Assembly (NCBI GenBank): GCA_018378775.1
Contig: JAGZWV010000048.1
Span: 1 to 11,470, forward strand
Length of the DNA stretch: 11,470 nt
Direction of reading: 5' to 3'
DNA from: Collinsella sp.
GTDB taxonomy: Bacteria > Actinomycetota > Coriobacteriia > Coriobacteriales > Coriobacteriaceae
The translations under genes and the position numbers were made by a program. Of the stretch, positions 1-6,569 are shown piece by piece. How positions within the stretch are numbered: the first letter of the stretch is position 1; each line of letters starts with the position of its first letter. The notes under the pieces were generated by a model. The model did not search any database, had not been told where the DNA came from, and saw only the letters and a list, made by a program, of their open reading frames with translations.

Positions 1-98
1 CGGCGACCAGAGCGACAACTTGTCATTCAAAGGGGGTGGCATGACCAAAAGGTCTATGCCGCCCCCTTTTCATGCCAATTTGTTCGCTCTGGCCGCCG
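1..98. repeat. Nested long inverted repeat around a terminator
   Basis: Positions 1-21 are complementary to 77-98 with one A-C mismatch, one further mismatch and one bulge. The intrinsic terminator hairpin at 29-69 lies inside these arms, so the whole stretch can fold as one large stem. The left arm begins at the window edge and may continue outside. The arrangement resembles the other roughly 100-130 bp hairpins of this window but lacks their shared core. Confidence 0.55.
29..70 (+). terminator. Intrinsic terminator of an upstream gene
   Basis: Arms 29-42 and 56-69 pair over 14 bp with a single G-T wobble. The stem continues inward as GACC (43-46) with GGTC (51-54) around an AAAA loop, leaving one bulged T. 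The 3' side ends in a short T run at 67-70. It would terminate a plus-strand gene to the left of the window. The T run is short, so efficiency is uncertain. Confidence 0.6.
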
Positions 99-186
99 CT
101 CGCTGCTGCCATGACATCGGTGGCCCCCCAATGCACTAAATCCGCTGGGGCGGGCCTGACGGTGGCGCACGGAGTCGTGGTGTGAT

Positions 187-217
187 TTGCGTCGGTGTCC
201 GCGCGGCTCGGTATACT
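187..217 (+). promoter_or_regulatory. Candidate pcrA promoter
   Basis: A good -10 hexamer, TATACT, lies at 212-217. A weak -35 match, TTGCGT, lies at 187-192 with a long 19-bp spacer. Transcription would start near 224 and give a leader of about 55 nt before the ATG at 279. The -10 is convincing and the -35 is not. Confidence 0.45.
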
Positions 218-278
218 GGTACGGCTCAAACTATGGCGCCGCCCGCAGGCGCGCCGTCCGTCAGATGAGGAGTCGCCC

Positions 279-3179
279 ATGACCCAGCCCCTGCCCTGGG
301 AAAAGAACGCCGCGGTACCCGTACCGCCCGCGCCGGAACCCGTGCCGCTCGATGCATACACCGCCCCCGCTGCGCCGGAGCCCGAGCTCGTTCCGCTCGA
401 CATCTACGACGCTCCCGCGCCGGCGCCCAAGCCCGCCAAACCGCTCGTCGACATCGACAGCCTTAATCCCGCCCAGCGCGAGGCGGTCCTGTCCACCGAG
501 GGCCCGTTGCTGGTGCTCGCCGGCGCCGGCTCGGGCAAGACCCGCGTCTTGACCTTCCGCATCGCACATATGCTCGGCGACCTGGGTGTTAAGCCTTGGC
601 AGGTTCTTGCCATTACGTTTACCAACAAGGCCGCGGCAGAGATGCGCGAGCGTCTGGCGGCACTCATTCCCAGCGGCACCCGTGGCATGTGGGTGTGCAC
701 CTTCCATGCTATGTGCGTGCGCATGCTGCGCGAGGACGCCGACCTGTTGGGCTACACCGGCCAGTTCACCATCTACGATGACGATGACTCAAAGCGCATG
801 GTGCGCGACATTATGCAGGCGCTCGGCATCGAGCAAAAGCAGTTCCCCATCAACATGATCCGCAGCAAGATTAGCTCGGCCAAAAACGCCATGATCGGCC
901 CCGAGGACATGCTCAAGAGCGCCGATAGCCCCAACGACAAAAAGGCCGCGCAGGTCTACCTAGAGCTGGAGCGCCGCCTGCGCGCCGCCAATGCGATGGA
1001 CTTTGACGACCTGCTCGTGCGCGCGCTCGAGCTGCTGCGCACCCGTCCCGAGGTGCTCGATAAGTACCAAGAGCGCTTCCGCTACATTAGCGTCGACGAG
1101 TATCAGGACACCAACCACGTCCAGTACGAAATCGCCAACCTGCTGGCCGCTAAGTACCAAAACCTCATGGTCGTGGGCGACGATGACCAGTCCATTTACA
1201 GCTGGCGTGGCGCCGACATCACCAACATCCTGGACTTTGAGAAGGACTTTAAAAACTGCAAGACCGTCAAGCTGGAGCAGAACTATCGCTCTACGGGTCA
1301 CATCCTGAGCGCCGCCAACGCCGTGGTGCGCCACAACTCGCAGCGCAAGGACAAGCGCCTGTTTACGGCCGAGGGCGATGGCGAGAAGATCCAGGCCTTC
1401 CAGGCGAGCGACGAACGCGACGAGGGTCGCTGGATTGCCGGCGAGATCGAGAAACTGCATGCCAAAGGCACGAGCTACGACGACATCGCCGTGTTCTATC
1501 GCACCAACGCCCAGTCGCGTATCCTCGAAGATATGTTCCTGCGCGCGGGCGTGCCCTACAAGATCGTGGGCGGCACGCGATTCTTCGACCGTGCCGAGAT
1601 CCGCGACGTCATGGCCTACCTTAAGATGATCGTGAACCCGGCCGACGAGATGAGCGTCAAGCGCGTCATCAACACACCGCGCCGCGGCATCGGTTCCACC
1701 TCGATCCAAAAGATCGAGCAGCTGGCGCGCGACAACCGCTGCTCGTTCTTCCAGGCTTGCGAGATCGCGTGTGCCGAAACCGGCATGTTTAGCGCCAAGG
1801 TGCGCAACGGCCTGTCGAGCTTTGTGTCGCTGGTGCGCGAGGGTCGCCGCATGGACGGCGAGCTCAAGGACGTCGTCGAGATGATTGTCGATAAGACGGG
1901 CCTACTGCAGGCTTTCCGCGCCGAGGGCACCATGGAGTCCGAGAGCCGCGCCGAGAACATCCAGGAATTCCTGGGCGTCGCTGCCGAATTTGAGGAGACG
2001 CACGAGGACATCGAGGGTACGCTCGAGAGCTTGGAAGAGCTGCGCGCAGCCGGTGTTGCCGACGTGCCTGCCGGCGCCGAGCCCGAGCCCGTCGTGGTGA
2101 GCGCGCCTGCGCCCGAACCGGGGCCATCTGCCCCGGCATCCTCGTTTGAGGCACTCGTCGGCGCGCGCGATGCCGCGGGCTCCAATCCGCTCGATAGTCT
2201 GGCTGCTCCGGCGCTGTCTCCGCAGGATGCCCTGGCTGCTGCCATCGCGGGCAACGCGTATGCCGCGCCGACGGAGATGCCGGCGGGTGCCGTGCATGCC
2301 GACGAGATTGAGCGCACCTACGGTCCGCTCACCTGTAAGGCGCTGCCGGCACTCATGGAGTGGCTGGCCCTGCGCTCCGACTTGGATTCCCTGGCCGGCG
2401 AGACGCATGCCATCACCATGATGACCATCCACTCCGCCAAGGGCCTGGAGTTCCCGGCGGTGTTCGTGGCCGGCATGGAGGAGGGCATCTTCCCGCACGT
2501 GCACGACTTTGGCGGCAGCGATGACCCGGGTAAGCTTGAGGAGGAGCGTCGCCTGGCCTACGTCGCCATCACGCGCGCCCGCAAGCGCCTGTTCCTGACC
2601 TATGCGGCCACGCGTCGCACCTACGGCTCGACCTCTGCCAACCCGCGCTCGCGCTTCCTCAATGAGATTCCGTTTGAGGATATCGAGTTTAGCGGTATCG
2701 GTTCTGCCGGTTTTGAAGGCACGGGCTGGGAGAAGCGCGGCGACCGTCACGGCACCTTTGGCTCGGGCATGGGTTCGGATATGTATGGCGGCAAGGTGTT
2801 TGGCTCGCATACGCGCTCGACCGGCGGTTCCGGTTCGCGCGGTGGATCGAGCTTTGACGATTTCTTTGGCGGCAGCAGCTACGGGACCGAGCGCCATCGT
2901 GGGGTCTCGCCCGACGCCGGCCGTGTTGCCTCGACCTTTGGCTCGGGCGCGCCGCGAGCCAAAAAGCCGTCGTCCAAGGTGTCCCCGACGGTGGAGCGCA
3001 AGGTCGATCGCGCCAGCGCATCGCAGGACTTTGCCGCGGGCGATACCGTGAGCCATAAGACCTTTGGCACGGGTACCGTGATCTCGGTCGCCGGAGACAT
3101 GATCGAGGTCCAGTTCGAAAAGACCGGCCAGACCAAAAAGCTCATGAAGGGATTCGCTCCGATCGTCAAGCTGTCATAA
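279..3179 (+). CDS. pcrA: ATP-dependent DNA helicase PcrA/UvrD
   Basis: Superfamily 1A 3'-5' DNA helicase acting in repair and removal of protein roadblocks, 966 aa. Motifs seen in order: Walker A AGAGSGKT (81-88), motif Ia ITFTNKAA (112-119), TFHA (141-144), Walker B DEYQD (273-277), GDDDQSIYSWRGAD (300-313), EQNYRS (333-338), TIHSAKGLEFP (716-726) and VAITRAR (762-768). The C-terminus (about 918-965) matches the Tudor-like, RNA-polymerase-binding domain of PcrA. Unusual parts are a Pro/Ala-rich N-terminal tail (about 1-57), a low-complexity insertion within the 2B region (about 590-690) and a Gly/Ser-rich linker (about 805-890). The total is well above the roughly 720-780 aa of typical PcrA. 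I chose ATG 279 because GAGGAG at 266-271 sits 7 nt upstream; an in-frame GTG at 195 lacks such a site and overlaps the promoter. A hairpin element begins 8 nt after the stop. Confidence 0.96.
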   Translation: MTQPLPWEKNAAVPVPPAPEPVPLDAYTAPAAPEPELVPLDIYDAPAPAPKPAKPLVDIDSLNPAQREAVLSTEGPLLVLAGAGSGKTRVLTFRIAHMLGDLGVKPWQVLAITFTNKAAAEMRERLAALIPSGTRGMWVCTFHAMCVRMLREDADLLGYTGQFTIYDDDDSKRMVRDIMQALGIEQKQFPINMIRSKISSAKNAMIGPEDMLKSADSPNDKKAAQVYLELERRLRAANAMDFDDLLVRALELLRTRPEVLDKYQERFRYISVDEYQDTNHVQYEIANLLAAKYQNLMVVGDDDQSIYSWRGADITNILDFEKDFKNCKTVKLEQNYRSTGHILSAANAVVRHNSQRKDKRLFTAEGDGEKIQAFQASDERDEGRWIAGEIEKLHAKGTSYDDIAVFYRTNAQSRILEDMFLRAGVPYKIVGGTRFFDRAEIRDVMAYLKMIVNPADEMSVKRVINTPRRGIGSTSIQKIEQLARDNRCSFFQACEIACAETGMFSAKVRNGLSSFVSLVREGRRMDGELKDVVEMIVDKTGLLQAFRAEGTMESESRAENIQEFLGVAAEFEETHEDIEGTLESLEELRAAGVADVPAGAEPEPVVVSAPAPEPGPSAPASSFEALVGARDAAGSNPLDSLAAPALSPQDALAAAIAGNAYAAPTEMPAGAVHADEIERTYGPLTCKALPALMEWLALRSDLDSLAGETHAITMMTIHSAKGLEFPAVFVAGMEEGIFPHVHDFGGSDDPGKLEEERRLAYVAITRARKRLFLTYAATRRTYGSTSANPRSRFLNEIPFEDIEFSGIGSAGFEGTGWEKRGDRHGTFGSGMGSDMYGGKVFGSHTRSTGGSGSRGGSSFDDFFGGSSYGTERHRGVSPDAGRVASTFGSGAPRAKKPSSKVSPTVERKVDRASASQDFAAGDTVSHKTFGTGTVISVAGDMIEVQFEKTGQTKKLMKGFAPIVKLS

Positions 3180-3186
3180 TCCCGGC

Positions 3187-3315
3187 GGACCTGGGCGGGC
3201 GTATGGGGCAACATCGCCTGCTCGGGCAGTCCTGCTCGCACGGAGAGCACATTAAGTGCTCTCCGGCTCGTGCGGAACTCGCGATCGATGTTGCCCCATA
3301 CGCCCGCCCAGGTCC
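3187..3315 (+). repeat. Hairpin element 1: conserved core, private arms
   Basis: Arms 3187-3216 and 3286-3315 are perfectly complementary over 30 bp. They enclose a 69-bp interior (3217-3285) that recurs, reverse-complemented and with one difference, at 5446-5514. The arms share no sequence with those of the second copy except the last TCG/CGA next to the core. Inside the core, CGGAGAGCAC (3241-3250) pairs perfectly with 3256-3265 around ATTAA, and GCTCG occurs three times (3220, 3234, 3266). The element starts 8 nt after the pcrA stop. It has no T tract of its own, and a separate terminator follows. It could be a mobile palindrome, a 3'-UTR RNA element or both; I cannot name a known family. 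Confidence 0.85.
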
Positions 3316-3331
3316 TTAGATAACGTTGCTT

Positions 3332-3360
3332 GCGAACGTCGCTTTGCCCGTTCGCTTTTT
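3332..3360 (+). terminator. Intrinsic terminator after pcrA
   Basis: GCGAACG (3332-3338) pairs with CGTTCGC (3349-3355) around a 10-nt loop and is followed directly by five T residues (3356-3360). This is a plausible end for the pcrA transcript, with hairpin element 1 left inside its 3' UTR. Confidence 0.7.
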
Positions 3361-3398
3361 GGTCTGGAGGGCCGGGTGGGCTGAATACTTAGACATGG

Positions 3399-3445
3399 CA
3401 AGGGGCTCCCCCGTTAAAGAACGGGGGAGCCCCTTGTTGCGTTTT
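3399..3445 (+). terminator. Strong terminator-like hairpin, left copy
   Basis: Arms 3399-3415 and 3420-3436 form a perfect 17-bp stem with an AAAG loop, followed by a T-rich tail ending in TTTT at 3442-3445. A close relative lies at 5348-5393 on the other side of the two-gene module. The surrounding roughly 56 bp (3395-3450 against 5342-5398) are similar, including an identical 19-nt run covering the right arm. Since pcrA already has a terminator at 3332-3360, this may insulate the module's promoter or be a left-over of how the cassette arrived. Confidence 0.75.
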
Positions 3446-3469
3446 GAATGGTGCGCTTGGCTTTGATGA

Positions 3470-3497
3470 TTGATGATTTTATACGATTCAGTATAAT
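3470..3497 (+). promoter_or_regulatory. Promoter of the AbiE-like module
   Basis: A consensus -10 TATAAT at 3492-3497 is preceded by TTGATG at 3470-3475 with a 16-bp spacer. The heptamer TGATGAT is directly repeated at 3464-3470 and 3471-3477 over the -35. Transcription would start near 3504, about 40 nt before the first gene. Confidence 0.75.
3479..3496. promoter_or_regulatory. Candidate operator over the -10 box
   Basis: TTATAC (3479-3484) and GTATAA (3491-3496) form a perfect 6-bp inverted repeat with a 6-bp spacer that covers most of the -10 hexamer. AbiEi-type antitoxins repress their own operon by binding inverted repeats at the promoter, so this is the natural candidate site. The assignment is inferred from position and symmetry only; AT-rich promoters give short palindromes by chance. 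Confidence 0.4.
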
Positions 3498-3544
3498 TTC
3501 AGATAGACGCTAAAATGTAACCGAAATGAAAACGGTGATTGTAC

Positions 3545-4567
3545 ATGCTGATAAACTGCCTCCCAAAAAGACTCTTCTCTTTAGAGCTCGCTATCGACCC
3601 GGAGCCAGTTGAGATGCAGATTCCTCGCATGTATCTTGAGCGGTATTCGCTTCGCTTGGCACGGCTCGGCATGTCTAAACAGGGCCGTTTTATTGTTGCG
3701 GAACCAAAGGAACCGCCCAGTGTCATTTCGGCGCGAAATCTCGTCAGTGCGGTGCGCAAGTTAGATGTTCACCCGGTGGTAATTTGCTGGGATGCTATGG
3801 ATTTAGGTTTTATGCGCGCGCTTTCTTCGGAGGGAATCGCATATATCCGAGATGAGCGAAATGCGTTCCTGCCGTTTATCGGAGCCGTTATTTCCGATGA
3901 GGTACTGGGTGCTTCTCCCGCTGCTCCGCTTTCGCCCCAATCTCAACGAATCGTCCTAAATCTCATTGCGGGACGATGGGTTGACTGCTCCGCCGGCGAC
4001 CTAGCGCGTCTGTGTGGCAAAAGCGCGGCAAGCGTCAGCGGCTATCTTTCGGAAATCGCCGCTATAGCTCCTGGGTTGATTATGCGGGACGGCAAAAAGC
4101 GTATATTGTGCGACGCCGGGCTGTCGACCGAGACGTTGCTAGATGGGTTTGAGGACTATCTTCGCACGCCAGTTTTAGAGCGAATCCGGCTCAAGAAGGT
4201 TATCGAGAGAACAGAGCTACGTGCCGTTGATGCGCTGCTTTCCGGTGTGTCTGCCCTTAGCTATATGTCCGACCTTGCCCATGAAGACTCTGCTCCAACC
4301 ATTGCTCTCGAAAAATATCAGCTAGAGGCCTTGAAAGAGCATATGGGCGACAGATGGCTGGAGGCTCAGTGGTACGAACCGGCGGCAGTTGTGATTGAGG
4401 TCTGGTCGTATCCCGTGGACGCGCCGTCCGATATTAGTTTTGACGCGACGGGTTTGCAGTGTGTCGACCCGTTTTCCTTATACGTTGCTTGCGCAAAAGC
4501 AGATTACAAAGAAGATCGTCTGCTCGACGCGGTCGAACAGCTCAGGAGGACGATATGTCAAAAGTGA
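3545..4567 (+). CDS. AbiEi-like winged-helix protein, putative antitoxin
   Basis: A 340-aa cytoplasmic protein and the likely antitoxin and autorepressor of a type IV-like (AbiE) pair. The N-terminal part (about 50-120) has the alternating strands seen in the wHTH partner proteins of AbiEii-type nucleotidyltransferases (HPVVICWD, then GIAYIRDERNAFLPFIGA). Residues about 128-190 look like a winged helix-turn-helix, with the recognition helix near GKSAASVSGYLSEI. The rest includes a LLSGVSALSYMSDLA segment (231-245) and ends with VDPFSLYVACA (307-317), features I associate with this family. The winged helix lies mid-protein, unlike classic AbiEi where it is N-terminal. ATG 3545 is preceded by a weak GGTGA (3534-3538); TTG 3539 and ATG 3614 (GGAG 9 nt upstream) are alternatives. 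It overlaps the next gene by 13 nt. G+C is clearly lower than pcrA. No direct evidence shows antitoxin activity. Confidence 0.75.
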   Translation: MLINCLPKRLFSLELAIDPEPVEMQIPRMYLERYSLRLARLGMSKQGRFIVAEPKEPPSVISARNLVSAVRKLDVHPVVICWDAMDLGFMRALSSEGIAYIRDERNAFLPFIGAVISDEVLGASPAAPLSPQSQRIVLNLIAGRWVDCSAGDLARLCGKSAASVSGYLSEIAAIAPGLIMRDGKKRILCDAGLSTETLLDGFEDYLRTPVLERIRLKKVIERTELRAVDALLSGVSALSYMSDLAHEDSAPTIALEKYQLEALKEHMGDRWLEAQWYEPAAVVIEVWSYPVDAPSDISFDATGLQCVDPFSLYVACAKADYKEDRLLDAVEQLRRTICQK

Positions 4568-5322
4568 GGGGAATAGAGCGATTTGCCGATGCCATGAGCG
4601 GCTGTAAAGGCGGTTACGTCCTTATTGGTGGAGGGGCCTGCAGCGTTCTATTTGACAATGAGGGCGATTCGTTTAGAGCTACTGAAGACTTGGATATCGT
4701 CGTAATTGTTGATGGGGAAGGCGTTGAATTCGCCACTGCATTGTGGGCATTTATCAAAGCTGTCGGATATGAGACTGGGAAGGTCGGCGATGGAAAGTGC
4801 ACTTACTATCGGTTCTGTTTGCCCGAAGGATCAAGGCAAGTCCTAGACTATCCCGGCCAAATTGAGCTATTCGCCCGACATCCTGATTTTGTGCTCGAAG
4901 ATGAAACGAGCGAAGTGGCACCTCTTTCCTTTGACGGGGCCGTATCAAGTCTTTCGGCAATTATTCTCGACGATGGCTACTACGAATTTATTCGCGACAA
5001 CGCAACGAACGTAGAGGGCATTACGTTGCTCGATGCGCTCCATATCATTCCCCTCAAGATGCGTGCACACATTGATATCAATAGGAGCTATGAAGAAGGG
5101 CGCCATTGCAACGATAAAGATCGACGAAAGCATCGCTCGGATATTGTTCGACTTGCGGGTTTGTTGCCGCCTTCGGCTCGCTTGGAGCTAATAGAGCAAA
5201 TGAGGGCTGACGCCGGAGACTTCTTTGCGGACTTTTCTTCTTATGTAAATCGGCAGACCGATCGTAAAGAGAGAGCGCGTCTTCAGGACACATTATCGTT
5301 TCTCGAAAAGGTCTACCTATAG
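4555..5322 (+). CDS. AbiEii-like nucleotidyltransferase, putative toxin
   Basis: A 255-aa nucleotidyltransferase-fold protein, the probable toxin of the pair. AbiEii/MenT-type enzymes transfer nucleotides, in known cases to tRNA, and stop growth. Visible motifs are the NTase signature GGGACS (25-30) followed by RATEDLDIVV (41-50), which gives the metal-binding D45 and D47. LLDALHIIPLKMRAH (158-172) carries a conserved-type Lys (K168), and DKDRRKHRSDIVRL (187-200) matches the K-x-x-D-I-x-x-L pattern of AbiEii. No key residue appears missing. AGGAGGA (4544-4550) lies 4 nt before ATG 4555. The start lies inside the preceding gene (13-nt overlap), implying translational coupling, as expected for a toxin controlled by an upstream antitoxin. 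The same frame stays open upstream to 4459 but without a ribosome site. A housekeeping or antibiotic-type nucleotidyltransferase is a less likely alternative. Confidence 0.8.
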   Translation: MSKVRGIERFADAMSGCKGGYVLIGGGACSVLFDNEGDSFRATEDLDIVVIVDGEGVEFATALWAFIKAVGYETGKVGDGKCTYYRFCLPEGSRQVLDYPGQIELFARHPDFVLEDETSEVAPLSFDGAVSSLSAIILDDGYYEFIRDNATNVEGITLLDALHIIPLKMRAHIDINRSYEEGRHCNDKDRRKHRSDIVRLAGLLPPSARLELIEQMRADAGDFFADFSSYVNRQTDRKERARLQDTLSFLEKVYL

Positions 5323-5347
5323 GCACCTTGATTCGTTATGTATGGTG

Positions 5348-5393
5348 AGGGGCTCTCCCGTTTGATGAGCGGGGGAGCCCCTTGTTGCTTTTT
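5348..5393 (+). terminator. Terminator of the AbiE-like module, right copy
   Basis: Arms 5348-5360 and 5370-5382 pair over 13 bp with one T-G wobble around a 9-nt loop. A T-rich tail with five T at 5389-5393 follows. It lies 25 nt after the nucleotidyltransferase stop. Sequence and tail closely match the hairpin at 3399-3445 in the same orientation, so the module is bracketed by similar terminators. Confidence 0.8.
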
Positions 5394-5414
5394 GATTGTC
5401 GTAACTAGCCAGAG

Positions 5415-5545
5415 GCTCGCCGGGACGGGACGCGGGGTTTGGTCGATCGCGAGTTCCGCACGAGCCGGAGAGCACTTAATGTGCTCTCCGTGCGAGCAGG
5501 ACTGTCCGAGCAGGCGACCAAACCCCGCGCCCCGTCCCGGCGAGC
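5415..5545 (-). repeat. Hairpin element 2: conserved core, private arms
   Basis: Arms 5415-5445 and 5515-5545 are complementary over 30 of 31 positions, the exception being A5430 opposite C5530. The 69-bp interior (5446-5514) is the reverse complement of 3217-3285 with a single change, which falls in the GGGCAG/GGACAG segment. Arm sequence is unrelated to that of element 1. Read on the minus strand, the element begins 17 nt after the manA stop, with the core in the same sense relative to manA as element 1 has to pcrA. No minus-strand T tract follows within it. It is listed on the minus strand for that reason. Confidence 0.85.
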
Positions 5546-5562
5546 GCTTGGGGACCGGTGGC

Positions 5563-6495
5563 CTACAGGTGGCTGATGATCAGTTCCATCTTGCCTTCGA
5601 GGTCGATGGAGCTGACGGTGCTCGGGGCCAGCAGGTGGCTTCCCTTGTGGACGGGGTCGCCGCAGACGGTGCCTTCGCCGTCGATGACCGACAGACACAT
5701 GAAGGGCCAGCGCTGGTCGAGGGTTTTGCTGCCGTCGACGCGCACACGATCGACGGTGTAGCAGGAGTTAGACTCGAGCTCGGTCACGCCGTTCACCTCG
5801 GGCGCGGTCACCGTGCCGTCGGTCGGAGCCTGGGCATCAAAGTCGATGCAGTCGAGGCTCTGCTCAATGTGCAGTGGGCGCAGCTTGCCGTCGGTGCCGG
5901 GACGGTCGTAGTCGTACAGGCGATACGTCACGTCGCTCGACTGCTGCGTCTCCAAAATGAGCGTGCCGGTCTTGATGGCGTGCACGGTACCGGAATCAAT
6001 CTGGAAAAAGTCGCCCTTGTGGATCGGCAGTACGTTGAGCATGTCGTCCCAGCGGCCGTCCTCGATCATCTGCGCGGCCTCGGCGCGGTCGTGCGCGCGC
6101 TGGCCGACAATGATCGTGGCACCGGGCTCGCAGTCCAGCACATACCAGCACTCGGTTTTGCCCAGGCTGCCGTTCTCGTGCTTGGCGGCGTACTCGTCGT
6201 TGGGATGAATCTGGATCGAAAGGTCGTCCTTGGCGTCCAGAATCTTAATGAGCAGTGGGAACTCCTTGCCCTCGCAGTTGCCAAAGAGCTCGCGGTGCTC
6301 GGCCCACAGCCACGACAGCGTGTGGCCTGCATACGGGCCTTCCGCAATCTGGCAGTCGCCGTTGGGGTGGGCCGAGATGGCCCAGCACTCACCGATGGGT
6401 CCATCGGGAATGTCGTAGCCAAATACGGTTTCGAGCTGGCGACCGCCCCAGATCTTCTCGTGGAAGATCGGCGTCAGCTTAATCAAATCGGACAT
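5563..6495 (-). CDS. manA: Class I mannose-6-phosphate isomerase
   Basis: Zinc-dependent, cytosolic isomerase converting mannose-6-phosphate and fructose-6-phosphate, 310 aa, about the length of the short Bacillus-type ManA/GmuF enzymes. Zinc ligands of the type I family are visible: Q95 and H97 in SIQIHPND, E115 in KTECW and H172 in GTVHAI. The active-site Arg is R192 in TYRLYDYDRPG. The N-terminal PIFHEKIWGGRQL is a family hallmark. I chose the ATG at 6495 because GGGGG at 6503-6507 sits 7 nt upstream; an in-frame ATG two codons earlier (6501) would have almost no spacing. It follows gntR by 74 nt on the same strand, so the two are probably cotranscribed. With the neighbouring PTS and GH1 genes this points to mannose-containing substrates. 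Hairpin element 2 lies just past its stop. Confidence 0.93.
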   Translation of the reverse strand: MSDLIKLTPIFHEKIWGGRQLETVFGYDIPDGPIGECWAISAHPNGDCQIAEGPYAGHTLSWLWAEHRELFGNCEGKEFPLLIKILDAKDDLSIQIHPNDEYAAKHENGSLGKTECWYVLDCEPGATIIVGQRAHDRAEAAQMIEDGRWDDMLNVLPIHKGDFFQIDSGTVHAIKTGTLILETQQSSDVTYRLYDYDRPGTDGKLRPLHIEQSLDCIDFDAQAPTDGTVTAPEVNGVTELESNSCYTVDRVRVDGSKTLDQRWPFMCLSVIDGEGTVCGDPVHKGSHLLAPSTVSSIDLEGKMELIISHL

Positions 6496-6518
6496 GTTCA
6501 TACCCCCATTGTGTTGCG

Positions 6519-6554
6519 CGGGCGCTGCACAAAACAGCTCAAAGCGAGCGCCCG
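6519..6554. other. Hairpin in the gntR-manA gap
   Basis: CGGGCGCT (6519-6526) pairs with AGCGCCCG (6547-6554), 8 bp with a 20-nt loop. On the minus strand it lies between gntR and manA and is not followed by a T tract, so it is not a standard terminator. It could affect mRNA stability or the ratio of the two proteins, or be chance in GC-rich DNA. Confidence 0.3.
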
Positions 6555-6569
6555 GATGACTACAAAAAC

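Noticed and set aside
195..278. GTG start extending PcrA by 28 residues
   Set aside because: No ribosome site precedes it, it overlaps the -10 box, and ATG 279 has GAGGAG at ideal spacing.
1902..3056. Minus-strand open frame inside pcrA
   Set aside because: It is a shadow of a confidently identified gene and has no motif of its own.
3187..3315. Integron attC site
   Set aside because: attC sites have conserved ends and variable centres; here the centre is conserved and the ends vary. No integrase or cassette series is seen.
3187..3315. Hairpin element as the intrinsic terminator of pcrA
   Set aside because: No T tract follows the arms, and a proper terminator with five T lies at 3332-3360.
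3187..5545. Invertible DNA switch formed by the inverted cores flanking the AbiE-like module
   Set aside because: Recombination within the cores would swap one arm between the two elements. Both elements still have matched arms, so no net inversion has happened since the arms formed. No recombinase gene is present in the window.
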